Assembly: GCF_001625305.1 (NCBI RefSeq)
Contig: NW_017804131.1
Location: 590,885-654,884 of the forward strand
Direction of reading: 5' to 3'
From: Branchiostoma belcheri
Taxonomy: Eukaryota; Chordata; Leptocardii; Amphioxiformes; Branchiostomatidae
Length of the DNA: 64,000 nucleotides
Shown here: piece after piece, positions 13,198 to 25,600 of the stretch
Layout of the letters: each line of letters starts with the position of its first letter
How positions within the stretch are numbered: the first letter of the stretch is position 1
Notes under the pieces: generated by a model
What the model was told of the DNA's origin: nothing
What the model saw: the letters and a program-made list of their open reading frames with translations, nothing else
Database searches by the model: none
Made by a program: the position numbers and the translations under genes

Positions 13198-13291
13198 GTG
13201 AACAAGGAACAGTACAGGCTCACACCCACCCAAACACACTACTTCATCAGTTTCTGTTGTCAGTTGGTTTGTGTGAGAAGTAAGGTCAGAG

Positions 13292-16200
13292 ATGCCAGCC
13301 TTACTGGAACGTCCCAAACTGAGTCAGCCCATGTTGGCTGCACTCAAGACTCACATCATGAAGGAACGAGAGAAGAAGAGACAAGGTAAGCCAGCAGTCC
13401 TGCAGTAAACTAACAATGCGTTGGCCTAGTAGTAGTATTAATATACAGTCTTATTGAAGGTGTTTTGGTCTTGTTTTTGACTTATTTTGGTCATCCATGT
13501 GACAGTATACAGAATTTAATCATTTAGAAGTACAGACTGTATTTCACTTTTGTTGGCAAAGAAACACATTTTTCTTCCCTTTCCCTCTTGTATTGCAGGG
13601 TCATCTGTTACTTTCATTCTACTCTTGCCTTCTAGTTCTAGCTCTGTTCAAAGGCAATCTGTATAACAGTAAACTTTTCATGCGTTGCCAGTATTCAAGA
13701 TTTCTAAAAACAAGAAAAGTTGACATGAAAGATTTCCTTGATTGCCCGAAGCAGAAGAGCAGGAAGCTGACAAGGCTCTGGAGAGGAAACGTGAGGAGGA
13801 CAGGAGGAGACAGCAGCAGCAGCAGGAGTCCATGACTCTGGAACAGACTAAAGAGGAGGTGGGTACAACTCGATACAGTATTAACCTCCTTCCAGCCATA
13901 TACTGGACATGTAGTGTGCAGTATTTGGGTGTGCTGCTGTATGTGAGCAGTAGATGGTCTTCACAGTCAGATGGTCTTCACAACACAAGTATATATAACG
14001 TTACACAAAAAGTGAGGAGATCCCTACTACCTAGTAGAGGGTTGTCACTAGATACAACTTAGAACTTTGGTGATGTCGTTCAGGTTGCATCATGTAGTCT
14101 AGCTGAAGATTGTGAATTTAGCTTCTTAAAATTAAATTTTTATTGTATGAATGATCTATAAGATATCAACAGCTTGATGTTCAACACTGAAAAAATGATT
14201 TGATGGATGCTTTTGTGTATCATCCAGTTGAACTCAATCTTAAGTTGAAGATGGCTCTGCGATAATATTGTTCATCATTGTACCCTCAGATTGCAAAGCT
14301 GCAGAAGAAGTTAGACACCCTCCAGGAGGAGAAACATCAGCTGTTCCTCCAGCTGAAGAGGGTTCTAAATGAGGAAGACAAACGAAAGGCCAGAATGAGG
14401 GAACAAAGGTACATGACAGGACCATGACATCTACTTAAGATTTTAGGTTCCTTGCACTGTTTTTCACAATGTCTTTTTTTCACTGCAAATATGTGCTCTT
14501 TGTTGTATTGTATCTCTCACAGTCCACTGAGTGCCTGCTAACATGTTTCTTTAGGTTTGGAATCAGCTACTTGCAAGTCTGATGCTTCCAACATAGTACA
14601 TTTGTACTTATGTGCAGTAGAGAGTAGCCATGATGATGTTATGATTCTAACTGCCTTCCCATGAATATGTCTTTGCACTTCCAGTGACATGGCTGCCATG
14701 GGTCACCACATCTACCAGTCAGGAATGCATCTAGCAGGCGCACATATGGTGATGCCTGGTCAGTATCATTCTTGTACACAACACTGTAACTATTTAATTA
14801 CATCAGTCTGGGAATCTGTCATTGCCCTGGGGTCCAGACCATTCAGTTCATGGAAATATTGGTATTCCACAAACTAGTACTTTTTAGCATTATGAACTTA
14901 AGTCTTGTGTAATTTTGTATTTCCTTTGGTTTTGTGTTTATGTTGATGAATGATAACTCTGTTAAGGCCATTGCTTCTGTAGGAATGGAGTTTGATGTCT
15001 TAAAACTTGTGTTGCCTTTTCCCCCAGGTGTTCCTGTCCAGGCTAGAACCCTGCCAGTGGAACATGCCAAGGGAGCCATTTACCAGACCCACACACCTCC
15101 TACTGCTTCTCATGTATGTGTCTCAGTTGTTCCAATGCCTAGTACTGTGATGAAACTATACAGTACAGTTATCTTCTTGACCTTACCTTAGACTTTTAGG
15201 TAATTTCATCACAGTTGTATCGGTCAACTTTTCAGACAATTTTTCTCCAGATTGTTGCTGTAGTCAAGGCATTGTCAGGGCTGCTTATCTTGTTTGTCAT
15301 TTTGATTGGTAGATATTTGAACGGAAGGATTATGTACATTGATTTTAGTTGTGTACTAACTCTAAATGTGATGGGGAGAATATGTCCAAATTAACATTAG
15401 CATTACAACTCAAGTGTATGCAGGTTTTATCCTTGAACATCATTTCTACCATACGTGCCCTGGCTTTGTGATTGCAGATGTGCAGATCTGAGTTCGTTGT
15501 TCTGTAGTTTTCTTCTCTCCTGACAGGGTGGTGCACTGAAGCGACCGCGAAGCCCCTCCCCTCCCGTGGTGCAGGTCTACCCTCCCCGCCCCTCCCCCCA
15601 CAGTCAGCACCCTTACGGAGTCAAGCATCACGCTACCTACGCCCACGACCAATCACATCACTCCTACCCTGTCAGCCAACCAAGCCACTACTCCTCCAGC
15701 CAATCAGGACAGCCTGCTTATGCTGCCAGCCAATCACAGCAGGCTGCTGCCTATGCCACCAGCCAATCACAGACGGCGTACCAAGTCAGTCAGGCCCAGC
15801 ACAGCCAGTATGCGACGAGCCAGGCGGCTACAGGGGCGTATGCTGTCACCCAGGCTGCCACGAAATATGCCCATGGTCAAGCAGCATACACGTATCAGTA
15901 CGCACAGCACAAGCCTGAACAGTATGGGCAGGCTTATAGAGTACAACAACCTGGTAAGAATGATACCTATTCTGTACATACTGTATCAATGGGCAATGTT
16001 CCTAGTATATAAGCATGCTTGCAAATACATGTACATGTTTATGTCACTTATTTCAGAGTGTTGTGGGAATGTCCTATGTTATATATAATTTGTCTTGTGT
16101 AAAGCAGGCACGATGTTGTTATAATGCTTTTCATCAGCCTTGGTCAGCAGGTCATTAAACTGTCAGAAAATCATTGTTGCGAACTTCCCTCAAAGAAATG

Positions 16201-18152
16201 AACACATAAACACTGACGTGGTAAGACAGAAAATTGTCAGAATTTAACACGTCTATTAATTCTTGGAGTCTTGGAACATTCAGTTTTCAAAAGCCTAACA
16301 TTGAACTAACGTATTCAAGAAGTTTGACATTCTGATTTCCCTTCTTAGAAGTCCTTTAATGTTCTGTTTTGTTAGAAGGTTTTTTGTGAGGTGGTTTCAG
16401 TTGGTCATGTCTGTGGAACCATTTTTCTAAAAATCTAATGTTTTCAATTAATCATCAAACTAATTGTGTTTGTTTATTTCTTTTATGTCAAACTTTTGTG
16501 GTTGAATCTAATTTGGATAGCTATCATTTCTCCACTACATGTATTTTCAATCCATGGTTGAACTAATGGATTTTGTATGTTTTGTTTTTGTTTTTCCCTT
16601 AACCCGTGGGGTGGACATTGTGTTTGGTAACTTTGGTTTGAATGGCTCTGATTTCTTCACTATTACAGATTTTTCATTCATGGTTGAACTAATAGACTTG
16701 TTTGTTTTGTTTTGTGTTTGTTTGTGTTTCTTTTAACCCCCTGCGGTGGAGGTTGTGTTTAACGTGAATGGCTATGGTTTCTCCACTACTGTAGGGGACG
16801 TGAAGGCTTACCTCCTAGCAACCACGGTGTCCTCTGCCGTTCTAGGTTACATGCCTCCCCAGCATGGGACACCCAGTCAGCAGGCTGCATATGCTGAACA
16901 ACAGGTAAGTTTTGGAAGCACAATCCAAGCACTAGTATTGGTAACATCCTCTTAAACATGGCTGTTAGTTGTGAAGGACTTGCATATTTAGCACATAATT
17001 TTTTAAAGTCTATCCAGTTGCTTGAGTAACAACTTCTTTGTTTATCTCATTACCCTACATGTATCTAACCTTCATCAACATATCAAAATTCAAGTACTCA
17101 TATACTCTATCCCAGACTTTTTTGGTGATGGTATTTACAACTTGACATCCTCTGAAGAACCAAATACACATGTACAGTTAATGTTCAATATTGCAGGAAA
17201 AACATATGAAATGTTTACATATTTAGGTTGGAATGGTTCACAGCTACTTTTCAGTTTGACAGCAACTTGTTACCAGAGTTAGAGCTTTGAATTTCAGATG
17301 TTGAAAGGAAGAAAATTTCTATTTCATGTTTAGAACCTGACAAGAAATGCATGTGTGTGTGTAATTGTTCTGGCTTATTGTAAGATGATGAAAATGTTGT
17401 CCCATTTCAGACCCACCTGCGCGGCATGGCCCCTCCCCAGGCTGTCCACCCGCAGCAGTCCCAGCAGGCCCTGATGCCACACCCACAGCAGCAGCAGCTA
17501 CATGTGCCACCACAGCACAAGGTCAGGGGTCATACCAGTCTTCTAGACACTGTCTGTTTTTCCATCAGTTAAGGCAATTTTGCCACTCGTAACAGACAAG
17601 AATTTTGCCCTGTCATCTTTGATGGACAAAAATCAGTGTGTAAAGATTGGGAAAGAGATGTCATGAAAATAAGCTGTCTACCAGCGAACTTTTCCCCTCA
17701 AAATGCAGCAAATAGTATGTGTATAGCTGTTAACAGTTGTTCCTTTATCCACAGGCAAGTATGGTTTCTTCAGCCTACCCACCCAGACCACAGACCAGAC
17801 CTGGATCACCTGCAGCCTACCAGCATGCCGTGAGTTGTTTATTTCAGCTTGTTGCTTGATGTACATCAATTGAATGAGCATATATCCCCACGTTAGAATG
17901 TTATGTCATAAATTTTATGCCTAAACAAAGTATTTCGCTGAAAATATTTTTCGAATACTTTGTCCGTACAAATTTGAAATGACTAAAATTTACATCCCAG
18001 TATGACCTGTTTGATACCTAAGAAGAAACAGTTCATGGTTTTTAACAGTCTTAATGTTCCCTCCACAGACTGCCTTCCAGTCAGGTGGGACCAGACACCC
18101 CCCTCCCCACGGTACCTACCTACAGCAGACCAGACCTGGGTATTACCAATAA
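13292..18152 (+). CDS. GPS2: GPS2 (G protein pathway suppressor 2), complete
   Basis: GPS2 is a subunit of the nuclear NCoR/SMRT-HDAC3 corepressor complex and an inhibitor of Ubc13-dependent TNF/TLR signalling. Coding exons: 13292-13385, 13755-13858, 14290-14408, 14685-14758, 15028-15113, 15527-15953, 16846-16904, 17411-17521, 17755-17829, 18069-18152. The N-terminus MPALLERPKLSQPMLAAL is diagnostic, and EEKHQLFLQLKRVLNEE matches the coiled coil that binds NCoR/SMRT and TBL1. The middle is low-complexity Q/S/A/Y (ASQSQ-type repeats, 15.65-15.95 kb), and the end RPGYYQ resembles the vertebrate C-terminus. Exon 7 has a second possible acceptor at 16795 that would add 17 residues. A non-coding 5' exon is likely (donor near 12798, acceptor 13197). 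AATAAA lies at 18692. Confidence 0.93.
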
Positions 18153-19685
18153 TATACCAGAGCAGAAGGTACTTAAGCCACTTTTATGTTTTAATGGGAA
18201 TATTAAAAATGCATATAATGTGTGTGTGTACTACAGGGAATGGAGTATCCAGGTTCTATTGTGCTTTGTGCTGTGTAAAAATTGAGGACAAGATACAATT
18301 TAGAATTAACTGGCAAGTTTTGCTGAATTCTTGGACTTGGATTTCTTGTACATTGCAGACTTGACAGCACCAATAGCCATTTTACTAGATGGAATTTGTA
18401 GTCGGATACAGTTTGGTCACTGTACCCAGTGAATTTACCGTAAATATGCCAATGTCGCTATTTTAATAACAAATGAATCCTGTACAGTATGTACTGCCAA
18501 AAATTGAACTAAATATTTCTTATGCTTCAATAAGATTACAGCGTTCCTGGCATTCTTAAACGTATAAAAGTATTGTTAACAATTAGATGATAATGCTTTA
18601 AAAGAGCACTTTGTAGCATTTAAAAAATTAGATGTATACAAAACAATATTTACATTTCATGTATTGTATGTAATATCTAGCGTTGAAGTCTAATAAAGAA
18701 ATTATAAAAACTGCATGTTATCTGTTTGACTCATTTTAGCAAAATGTGTACCGGATGGTAAAGTGTACATTGAATATGTGACAATACATATTAGTTTTTT
18801 TAAAAGACACAGTGGTTCACCATCAGGAAAATTCACAAGAGAAATTCAAGAGAAGTCCCAGCAATTTTATTGTAAACATGTTTGGTGATACAGGATGTAG
18901 CACTTATCACAGCATACCTAACCACACAAATTAGTAACATCTTCCAAGCAGGTAGAAGGCTAAAAAATCCTGTCTCACTCTTATTAGGACAACAATTTCA
19001 TACTAGAAACTTTAGAAACTTGTTAGTACTCTTGATTAGAATAATGAAAATTAGAATCCAAGAACATCAATTTACAATTCACTAAAAATACGTTTTGGTT
19101 ATAATTCATGTAAGTATAACATGTAAATACATGCTGTAATTGGCCAAATTAAACTTTCAGGTCTGGCACTGCTGTACCTGTTCCTTACTGGTCTGGCACT
19201 GCTGTACCTGTTCCTGAAAATGTTACAACTATGCAGCCCTAGACTGAAATGTAAATCCTGCCTTTATTTAGGTACAATATCCTATGCCATCTTGTACAAA
19301 ATTACATTGTGTTACGGTTGCAATTTTACCTCATTCTTACTTAAGTCTATCAATGTTACTAGTATCTTACAGACTTCATTTTATGGAGCTAATATAATCT
19401 CAAACAATTCTACACATGCAGTCCTACAAATGCACAATCACTGCACACTGTCACATCACCACAATCTCTAGCTTATGCAAATTGTATTCTTCAAAAGTTA
19501 GATGCAACTCAATCATAATGATGCTTACTGTTTTCTAAAATAATGTGCCATTTGAGACACTTATGTAAGACATGTTACATAGGCCACATGATAGGGTCTG
19601 TAAGGCACTTTTGTAAGGTACGTTCTGTAAGGCACGTTGCATAGGGTGATCCCTGTGTCATGCTAGGGAACCACTGCTGGGCACA
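18153..19685. other. GPS2 3' UTR and intergenic sequence between convergent genes
   Basis: GPS2 3' UTR up to AATAAA at 18692-18697. Beyond it lies AT-rich sequence, including a 25-base duplication at 19161-19185 and 19191-19215. It probably also contains the 3' UTR of the minus-strand gene DF-2 (minus-strand AATAAA near 18866). No exon is seen. Confidence 0.5.
19161..19215. repeat. Tandem duplication, 30-bp period
   Basis: GTCTGGCACTGCTGTACCTG followed by TTCCT occurs twice with a 30-base period and no mismatch, so the event is recent. It lies between GPS2 and DF-2 and has no coding role that can be seen. Confidence 0.8.
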
Positions 19686-22600
19686 TTACTCTCGCTTATA
19701 TTGGGACAACATGCGAGGGAGCTGCTGGATTCTTTCAGCCACTATGTCATCCCTTAGGTGGCTTTCTTCCCCCATCTTTCCATCCCTGTTCCAAGCTTCG
19801 TACTTCTTGGCAGCTTGCTCTTGCAAGGTCACAGCTTCGGTGTTCACAATGTGGTGTATTTCGTGGTCAGACAGGCCAAATTGCACCCCATAATTGGCAA
19901 AGTCCACAGCTTGGACTGCTTGTTGAAACAGCAGTGCTGTTCCTGAAAAAAGAAATGGAACCAAAGCAATGAGCTAAATGTAATACTATGCCTCCTTGCC
20001 AGGTCCTTTGATTTTCTGATAAGATTTTCTCCCTTTAATTTTCCAGTGCCGAGGATTTTCTGTGCCAGCCTGCTGGGACTAATGTGAGCATTGTATTTTC
20101 CCAAGGTTATGGATGAATTTACAGCATTGAACACTTAACTTCCTTGGAGTTCTGTGCTGGATGTCTGTTCTGGGTTTCAATATAGGGTTTTCCTTTCCTG
20201 TATCTGTTAATTATTCCTGATTTGGCTTTTTTGAATTGACAGAGCATCAAAATTTTCCCAAATGTAGTTTTCTTACCCTTCACGAAGGTGTCTTGGGGTC
20301 CAACTGTTTCGCTCGCCATCTTGACACTTGCATCCTTGACAAGGGTTTCCTCTTCGATGACTCTGGGGTTCTCTTTGCACACTTGACTACTATCATGAGG
20401 CTGGCCCTTCCTGACCTGCAGCATTTTTAACAAAGTTTGTAAGTTGCTTCATATCCTTTCAAACTATAACTTTTCAAGCTGAGAACACGGTCATTGCCAC
20501 AGTCACTATGCTTTATGATTTTACCTCATGGGACAGAATTCATATAGATCACTGCAGCCCAAAATGCATAGTTCATGAGTTCATAATGAAGTAAGTTATT
20601 TCAACAAGATTGTCAGGAAGACATATTAGATTCACAGCAAATTGTTTTGCTATACATGAAGCATATATCTTTCATTCAACTGTATGGTGATTATATGCAT
20701 AATTGAATAGATACATGTATCAATCTAATGTTCAATGTCTCAAGTTTTCTTAATCTAATATGAAATATTTGGTCTGTATATTTTCATTAGGCTATCTACT
20801 TAATGCAATTGGTTTGTAAATTTGAGACACATTTGAGTCATTGCTGTAGGACATTTTCTGAGGACACTTGAAATTATGTAGAGTTAGATTACTTATTCAG
20901 ATGTGGAGTAGGTCTTTACAATAGAGGAACTGAATATCCCATGAGAATGTAGGTAGTGACTTCTTATGAAATTTTACTGACCTTGCAATGAGATGCAGAC
21001 AGGAGTGCGATCATAAAGAAGAGACATGCACCTTGTACAACCACAGCCAACCTCCAACCTCGTAAATCGGTGTGTGTGACATAAGCACGGTGTGGCCCTT
21101 TGTGTGTATGACGAACTTTGTCCCTAACTGCATGGTGACTGGAGAAAATCGTGAAGAAATACAGGATATCACTATCAAAGTAACCATTAAAACCTTTGTT
21201 AATATGCAAGCTTAACATTTACTGGTACATTGTATACTTTTGTGCCACTGTGCCTGAATTTGTTGTTATAAGTTTGCATAAATTTTGATAATTACATGTA
21301 TGTGTTAATTGGCCTGCTTTCTTCTACATGTTCCATTGCCATAATTTCTTCTACATGTTTCATTGTAGAAATATTAAGCAGACTTTGCAAATGCTGTGCA
21401 TTAAGAGACTTTAAGAACCCTTTGGCTTACATGTACCGAAGGGTGGTTATACCGGCTATACCGATACAGATACAGATACCTCATGTCATCTCTGATCTGC
21501 TCCAGGTAGATGTGAATTTGAGCCTTCAGTTCTTTCATCATGGTGTCTGGGGTATGATTTGTATCCTGATCTTTCTTCAAAGCTGTCATGTTCTGTATTT
21601 GATGTATGTCATTCTTCAAGGCCTCTAGGGTGTATGGTGTGGGATCCTCAGCTGCCATTAAGGGTTCTATGGTGTGGTGTATTGTATCCTTGTTGTTCAC
21701 AGCTTGGATCTGGTATATTGGATCCAGATCCTTTTTTGAGGCTTTTAGGATTTGGTTTGTTGGCTCCAGATCATTCCTGTAGGCTTCTAAGGTTCGGTAG
21801 CTTTGCTTTGTTGAATCCAGATCATTCATCAAGGCCTCTACTGTTTGGTATATTGGGTCCAGAGCTTTCCTCAAGGCCTCTACGGTTTGGTGTATTGGAT
21901 CCAGTTCTTTCCTCAAGGCCTCTACGGTTTGGTGTATTGGATCCAGTTCTATCCTCAATGCCTTTAGTGTTTGGTATATTGGATCCAGATCTTTCCTCAA
22001 GGCCTCTACGGTTTGGTGTATTGGATCCAGTTCTTTCCTCAATGCCTTTAGTGTTTGGTGTATTGGATCCTGTTCTTTCCTCAAGGCCTCTACGGTTTGG
22101 TGTATTGGATCCAGTTCTATCCTCAATGCCTTTAGTGTTTGGTATATTGGATCCAGATCTTTCCTCAAGGCCTCTACGGTTTGGTGTATTGGATCCAGTT
22201 CTATCCTCAATGCCTTTAGTGTTTGGTGTATTGGATCCAGTTCTTTCCTCAAGGCCTCTACGGTTTGGTGTATTGGATCCAGTTCTTTCCTCAATACCTT
22301 TAGGGTTTGGTATATTGGATCCAGATCATTCGTCAAGGCCTTACACATTTGGTATATTGGATCCAGTTCTTTCCTCAAGGCCTCTACGGTTTGGTGTATT
22401 GAATCCAATTCTTTCCTCAAGGCCTTTAGGGTTTGGTGTATTGTATCCACTTCTTTCCTCAAGGCCTTTATCATAACAAATAGGTATATTGAATCCAGAT
22501 CCATCCTCACAGCCTTTAGCATTTGGTTTATTGGATCCAGATCATTCCTCAAGGCTTCTAAGGTTCGGGAGCTTTGGTTTGTTGAATCCGGATCATTCCT

Positions 22601-25600
22601 CAGGGCTTCTACCATTTGGTATATTTGGTCCAGATCATTCGTCAAGGCTTGAAGGGTTTTGTATATTGGGTCAAGATCTTTTCTCAAGGCTATGGTTTGC
22701 TGTATTGCATCCAGTTCTTTCCTCAAGGCCTCAAGGTGCTGGTACATGTACATGGTTCCAATCAAGGTAAGCATGTTAACATTGTGCATTGGATCCAGAT
22801 GGTCCATTGAGACTTTTGTGGTGCTTCTGTGCCCTTGGAACAGATCAATGTTGTACATTGGATCCAGATTGTCCATTGAGGCTTTTGTGGAGGGTCTCTG
22901 CAATTGCAAGCGCGGTGAATGCTAGGAAATTGAGGAAATGCATGAATTAGCCTTTCAGAGTTCAAAATCTTTGCTGCATAAGACCTGTAATGAATGCAAT
23001 ACATTGGACAAAGAATACTGGACACTTTGCAGGACTATTTGCTATAGCTATAAATGAGGCCATATATATTGGTACTCCAGCCATCACATTATTGCCTGGC
23101 ATGTTTGACCAATCGCTGATGTCTAACATTATGGAAAAACAACTACATTGGGGGTCTATGGGGGTCTGTATTATGGTAACCCTTTTTGTAATACTCTGCA
23201 ATGACAGAAGTAGGCCATACTGATTTGATTAGTTGGTTGACATACCCTTGGCACTGCAAAACTGATGTGAGCATGGAAAAAGTTATTGCCTTAATTATGA
23301 AATCAGGAAGGTTGAACAAATGACACAGAACATACATGTACACAAAAAATGTACATTGTACAATGTACATGATAAACAAACATGATTCAAAGATTGATTA
23401 TGAAAACAAGCATAGGAAAGGTAATTTTTTTAGGATTGATGCAAACCGTGACTGAAGTACAAATGTATGAGGTACTTTTCACAGGCCTTTATTACCAAGA
23501 CTAGCCAACATGTACATGTAGAATACGTTGACTCACCCACTCGTCATTTCCAGTATATCTCATCAACCGATGATAATGTATTAGTCGTACTAGTTGGTCC
23601 TCTGCATCATGATAGGTGGACTACATGTGTTGACAACAGTATAATTGATACATTCAAGTACAATAGGAATATCAGCATAGATGAATATAGATATCGATCA
23701 TCATGATTTAAGTTCAATGATGTTGTTTAACTACATTTTTTTTGGCCCACCACATAGTATTAGGATTGAGATCCCTACTATAGGGTTCTGCATGGACTTT
23801 TTGTAATACTCTGCTATAACACTGATTTTTATTCCCTCTGGAAACTGCAAAACTGATGTGAGCATGTGAAAAAAAGTTGCTGTGATTATGAAATCTACGT
23901 GATCAGGAAGGTTGAACAAATGACTGAGCACACAAAACATGGTACACAACATGTATAAAGTTAACAAATATAAATTTGTGATTTGAGGTTAACAAACAAG
24001 CATGATTTAATGATTGATTAAAAAAAAACAGGCATAGGAAAGGTAAGGTTTGATGTAAACAGTGACCAAAGTATGAGGATTTTATTTCCAGGACTAGCTA
24101 ACATGTAGAGTACATTGACTCACCCGCTCATCTGGAATGCAGCTCTTGCAAATTACATTATCTTGCAAAAGTCCACCATGACAGGATAATCCGTAGTGAG
24201 TGACAATGACAACACTTTCACTCTAGATAGGCAGGAAGAGAGACTAAGTCAGGTAGCAGTGTGTGGTGCTGGGTGTTTGTGGAGTAGCTAAGATATAAGT
24301 TCTGTTGTATGCTGATGAGTTTGTGACATTCTTGGCTGGCCATTTCCTGACAGTGGACTACATGTGTTGACTACAATGATTTAAATACTTCAGGTACAAT
24401 AGGAATATCAGCATATCATAAATGACTTTATGTATTGATCAGCATGAGAATTCATCTGTGTCGGAAAACATCATCTTGGAAAAAAACTCAAACTACATTT
24501 CTGTATCTCCCACCACATACATGTAGTAGGATTGAGATCCCTACTATAGGGACCTTCTGCATGGCCTTTTTGTACATGTACTACATTGTAATACTCTGCT
24601 ATAACACTGATTTTTATTCCCTCTGGAAACTGCAAAACTGATGTGAGTTTGTGATCAGAAAGGTTGAACAAATGATTTAGCACACTGTCCTGTATTTGTT
24701 TCTATGTGTGGGACACGACACCAGCAATAGCTCAGCCTTTGCCCCATGTGTATTGCACTGTTGCAATTTCAATAAATCAAAAAATCAAATCAAAACATCA
24801 TGGTTCAACAGTTAATGATTTGATGTTAACAAGCATTATTTAAAGATTGGTTTTAAAAAAAGCATTGGAAAGGTAAGGCTTGATGCAAACTGTTACCGAA
24901 GTATGAGGTACTTCTCACAGGACTGGAAAACAATTTAGGCCTTTATTACCAGGACTAGCCAACACATAGAATAAAATATACATTGACTCACCCAGAGATG
25001 GATACGCCTCTCCTTCTTGCACTGAGGACCACTTGCATCAAACTGGTCATCTCCATCATGATAGGTGGACTACATGTGTTTACAACAATAATTACTAGTA
25101 CATAAGCATAATTGAATATAGATATAGATCCGCATGAAAGTTCAATTATTAAACAATTTTTTTTTGCCCCACCACATATTAGCCTTTTTAGGCTTTTAAT
25201 ACCAGGACTAGCCAACATGATGAAGAATAGATACATTGACTCGTACAAACGTATCTCTTCCTCTTGCAGAGAACACTACTTGCATCAACTTGGTCATCTC
25301 CATCATGATAGGTGGACTACATGTGTTGACCACAATAATTAGATACATTCAGATGTAACAGGAATATACTAAGCATAAATGAAAATCAATATAGATACAG
25401 GTCAGCACGGAAGTTCAATTATCAATACATACATGTCTGTATATATGTATGCCCTTTTTGTAATACTCACCTTTAAGTATAACACTGATTTCATTCATTC
25501 TCAAAAATGCAAAAATTATGTGACTTTAGGATCAGAAAGGGTGAACAAATGGCTTAGAATACAAAACATAGTAAACCAAATGATGAGTTCTAATTACAGT

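Noticed and set aside
21559-22476. A 305-codon open frame on the + strand across the 42-bp repeats (units like LSSRPLRFGVLDPV)
   Set aside because: It is the antisense of the DF-2 repeat exon. A repeat of 42 bases without stops in one frame tends to be open on both strands. It has no splice context or start of its own.
24222-24400. A possible alternative terminal exon of DF-2 (STVRKWPAKNVTNSSAYN...) with N-glycosylation sequons
   Set aside because: It has the duplicated-unit acceptor but no donor before its stop. More likely a decayed unit than a designed secreted isoform, though transcripts could show otherwise.
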